A DNA stretch of 64,000 nt from positions 124,001 through 188,000 of the forward strand of contig UBYX01000010.1 of assembly GCA_900469955.1 (NCBI GenBank), written 5' to 3'. The position numbers were made by a program, and so were the translations under genes. This DNA is from Hyphomicrobiales bacterium. Its GTDB lineage: Bacteria > Pseudomonadota > Alphaproteobacteria > Rhizobiales > Rhizobiaceae. The notes under the pieces are model-generated. The model ran no database searches. It was not told the DNA's origin and worked only from the letters and a program-made list of their open reading frames with translations. Of this stretch, positions 62,220-64,000 are shown in pieces (the stretch's first letter is position 1; every line of letters begins with the position of its first letter).

Positions 62220-62993
62220 TCAGTGAATGGAGCTGATGAATTTCCGGAGCCGATCCGACTTGGGAGCACCGAAGATGGCTTCGGGCGGCCCCTGTTCCTC
62301 GATGATACCGTTGTGCAAAAAGACGACGTGGTTTGAGACCTCCCGCGCGAATTTCATCTCATGGGTGACGAGGATCATCGTCCGTTTCTCGCGGGCCAGG
62401 TCGCCGATGACCGACAGCACTTCGCCGACCAGTTCCGGATCGAGCGCCGAGGTCGGCTCGTCAAACAGCATGACCAGCGGCTGGATGGCGAGCGCCCGGG
62501 CGATCGCCGCCCGCTGCTGCTGGCCGCCGGAGAGGAAAGCGGGATAAGCATCACGCTTTTCGTAAAGTCCGACCCGGCGCAGCAACGTCTCGGCGATCTC
62601 GACCGCCTTGTCCTTCGGCTGCTTCAGCACGTGCACCGGCACCTCGATGACATTCTGCAGCACCGTCATGTGCTGCCACAGGTTGAAGCTCTGGAAGACC
62701 ATGCCGAGCCGGGAACGTATCCGCTGCACTTGCCGCCGGTCGGACGGCGCAAGCCCACCGTGACCATCCTTCTTCATGACGATCGTTTCGCCATGAATGG
62801 TGATCGTGCCCGCGCTTGGCAGCTCCAGCATGTTGATGCAGCGCAGAAAGGTGGACTTCCCTGAACCACTGCCGCCGATGATGGCAATCACGTCTCCCTG
62901 ACGGGCGGTCAGCGACACGCCCTTCAGCACTTCCAATGGACCGAAACGTTTGTGTAGATTCGAGACTTCTATGGCTTGCGCCGAATCCGTCAT
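62220..62993 (-). CDS. amino acid ABC transporter ATP-binding protein (HisP type)
   Basis: A 257-residue ATPase. Walker A GGSGSGKST, Q-loop GMVFQSFNLWQHM, signature LSGGQQQRAAIARAL and Walker B VMLFDEPTSALDPE are intact. First gene of the operon; the divergent DDAH-like gene lies 211 bp upstream. Confidence 0.94.
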   Translation of the reverse strand: MTDSAQAIEVSNLHKRFGPLEVLKGVSLTARQGDVIAIIGGSGSGKSTFLRCINMLELPSAGTITIHGETIVMKKDGHGGLAPSDRRQVQRIRSRLGMVFQSFNLWQHMTVLQNVIEVPVHVLKQPKDKAVEIAETLLRRVGLYEKRDAYPAFLSGGQQQRAAIARALAIQPLVMLFDEPTSALDPELVGEVLSVIGDLAREKRTMILVTHEMKFAREVSNHVVFLHNGIIEEQGPPEAIFGAPKSDRLRKFISSIH

Positions 62994-63204
62994 GGATAGC
63001 CTTCACCGCCAGCCGAAATTCGGCCGGTCACACAATTTGGCACTGTTCCCCCAGCTTATGATTTTTGGTCCGCGGCGCTGGTAACGCGGCCTTGTGGAAA
63101 GAAGTCTGGCACTTGTGCGGATATTATTCAAGCGTATAATAAGCCCGAAATCCGAAAAAAGAGCGACGTCGCCCGCCTTCATTTTTTCCCAAGGGATAGA
63201 GATT

Positions 63205-64000
63205 ATGACCGCCTACGGCTCTCAAGCCATGTCTGCGCCTTTGATGCGTGTTCTGATGCGCCGCCCAGGCGATAGCCTTCGGAACGCAGATGCGGGCGAA
63301 TGGCATTACGGGCCAGGCTTCGATGCCGAGAAAGCGATCCGCCAGCATAGGGAATTCACAGGGCTGGTCGAGAAATCCGGAGCGGAAATCCTCTGGCTGG
63401 AAGATGCCGGCGATGGCCTTGCCGACTCGATGTTCACCCACGACCCATCGTTGATGACGGACCACGGAGCCATCCTCCTGCGCATGGGAAAATCCCTCCG
63501 CGCCACTGAACCCGAGCTGCATGAAAAAGCCTATGCAGCCGCAGGAATTTCGGTGCTCGGCCGGATTGCCGCGCCGGGCGCGGTCGAGGGTGGCGACTGC
63601 GTCTGGATCGACAAGCAGACGCTGGCGGTAGGGCGCGGGGTGCGCACCAACCAGGCCGGCATCGACCAGCTTGCCGCGATCCTGAAGCCGATCGGCGTCA
63701 CGGTTCTCGGCTACGACCTGCCGCTCTGGCAAGGCGTCGAAGCGTGCCTGCACCTGATGTCGGTGATCAGCCCGCTTGCGGAAAAGCTTGCGCTTGTCCA
63801 TGCGCCGCTGATGCCGGCCGCCCTCTACATGATGCTGCAGGAGCGCGGCTACACGCTGATCCACGGTTCCGATAACGAATTTGCCGAGAGCAATGGCCTG
63901 AGCCTGAACGTCCTGCCGACAAGCCCGGGCCATGTGATCATGGTCGACGGTTTTCCGATCACCCGGCAGGCGATGGAGGCCCATGGCTGCGTGGTCGACA
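63205..64000 (+). CDS. DDAH/arginine-deiminase-like amidinohydrolase (partial)
   Basis: The first 265 residues of a plus-strand protein; it continues past the window end. RVLMRRPGDSLRNADAGEW and MFTHDPSLMTDHGAILLRMGK, then GAVEGGDCVWID (substrate-binding Glu-Gly-Gly-Asp) and ACLHLMSVISPL (catalytic His) are as in dimethylarginine dimethylaminohydrolases and related amidinotransferases. The nucleophile Cys is expected just beyond the window. Together with the basic amino acid ABC operon it suggests uptake and hydrolysis of an arginine derivative. AAGGGA lies upstream of the ATG at 63205. Confidence 0.85.
   Translation, partial: MTAYGSQAMSAPLMRVLMRRPGDSLRNADAGEWHYGPGFDAEKAIRQHREFTGLVEKSGAEILWLEDAGDGLADSMFTHDPSLMTDHGAILLRMGKSLRATEPELHEKAYAAAGISVLGRIAAPGAVEGGDCVWIDKQTLAVGRGVRTNQAGIDQLAAILKPIGVTVLGYDLPLWQGVEACLHLMSVISPLAEKLALVHAPLMPAALYMMLQERGYTLIHGSDNEFAESNGLSLNVLPTSPGHVIMVDGFPITRQAMEAHGCVVD

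Noticed and set aside
63123-63143. TTATT ... AATAA repeat before the DDAH-like gene
   Set aside because: A 5-bp repeat in A/T-rich DNA is likely by chance.
63124-63984. 286-residue minus-strand ORF at the right end
   Set aside because: It is the shadow of the DDAH-like gene, whose plus-strand frame carries clear family motifs.

Overview
The window looks like chromosomal (or chromid) DNA of a Rhizobiaceae-type alphaproteobacterium (Rhizobium/Agrobacterium/Ensifer group). The evidence is high GC content, a LigD/Ku end-joining pair, an HWE/HisKA_2 histidine kinase, a NepR-like small ORF, rhizobial ABC and TctCBA uptake operons, and many promoters of the alphaproteobacterial general stress type (GGAAC, 16-17 bp, NGTT). 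I see no rRNA, tRNA, insertion sequence, prophage or CRISPR array. Both ends cut a gene: ligD at the left and a DDAH-like amidinohydrolase at the right.

Layout. 1-9.9 kb: NHEJ genes (ligD end, ku), a NepR-like anti-sigma candidate, a cysteine hydrolase, a DUF892 ferritin-like protein, several small proteins, and glycogen synthase facing glycogen debranching enzyme. 9.8-15.6 kb: a 29-codon ORF, then an alternative haem-copper oxidase operon (subunit II with cytochrome c, fused I+III, CtaG, triheme cytochrome). 15.8-20.6 kb: PfpI-type protein, topoisomerase IB, HWE kinase, BON protein. 20.7-26.4 kb: sugar ABC transporter with a divergent LacI regulator. 26.5-33.1 kb: TctCBA transporter with a DctB/DctD-like sigma-54 two-component pair. 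33.2-35.1 kb: DUF4126 membrane protein and a flavin disulfide reductase. 35.2-49.5 kb: a Wzx/Wzy-type exopolysaccharide cluster. 49.5-56.4 kb: a second block of small stress proteins with a phospholipase D / UPF0104 / EEP module and a phosphoribosyltransferase. 56.6-64 kb: XRE-cupin regulator, flavin monooxygenase, MFS transporter, basic amino acid ABC transporter and the DDAH-like gene.

How it fits together. The strongest signal is regulatory: I count 22 sites resembling the EcfG/RpoE2 promoter, 20 of them with an exact GGAAC -35. They precede ku, topoisomerase IB, glgA, ferritin-like, BON, membrane-lipid and many uncharacterised small genes, sometimes as back-to-back or palindromic two-way promoters. 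With a NepR-like ORF and an HWE kinase nearby, the window reads as a general-stress (PhyR-NepR-EcfG) regulon island around housekeeping transport and polysaccharide operons. Promoter calls are by eye and need transcript-start data.
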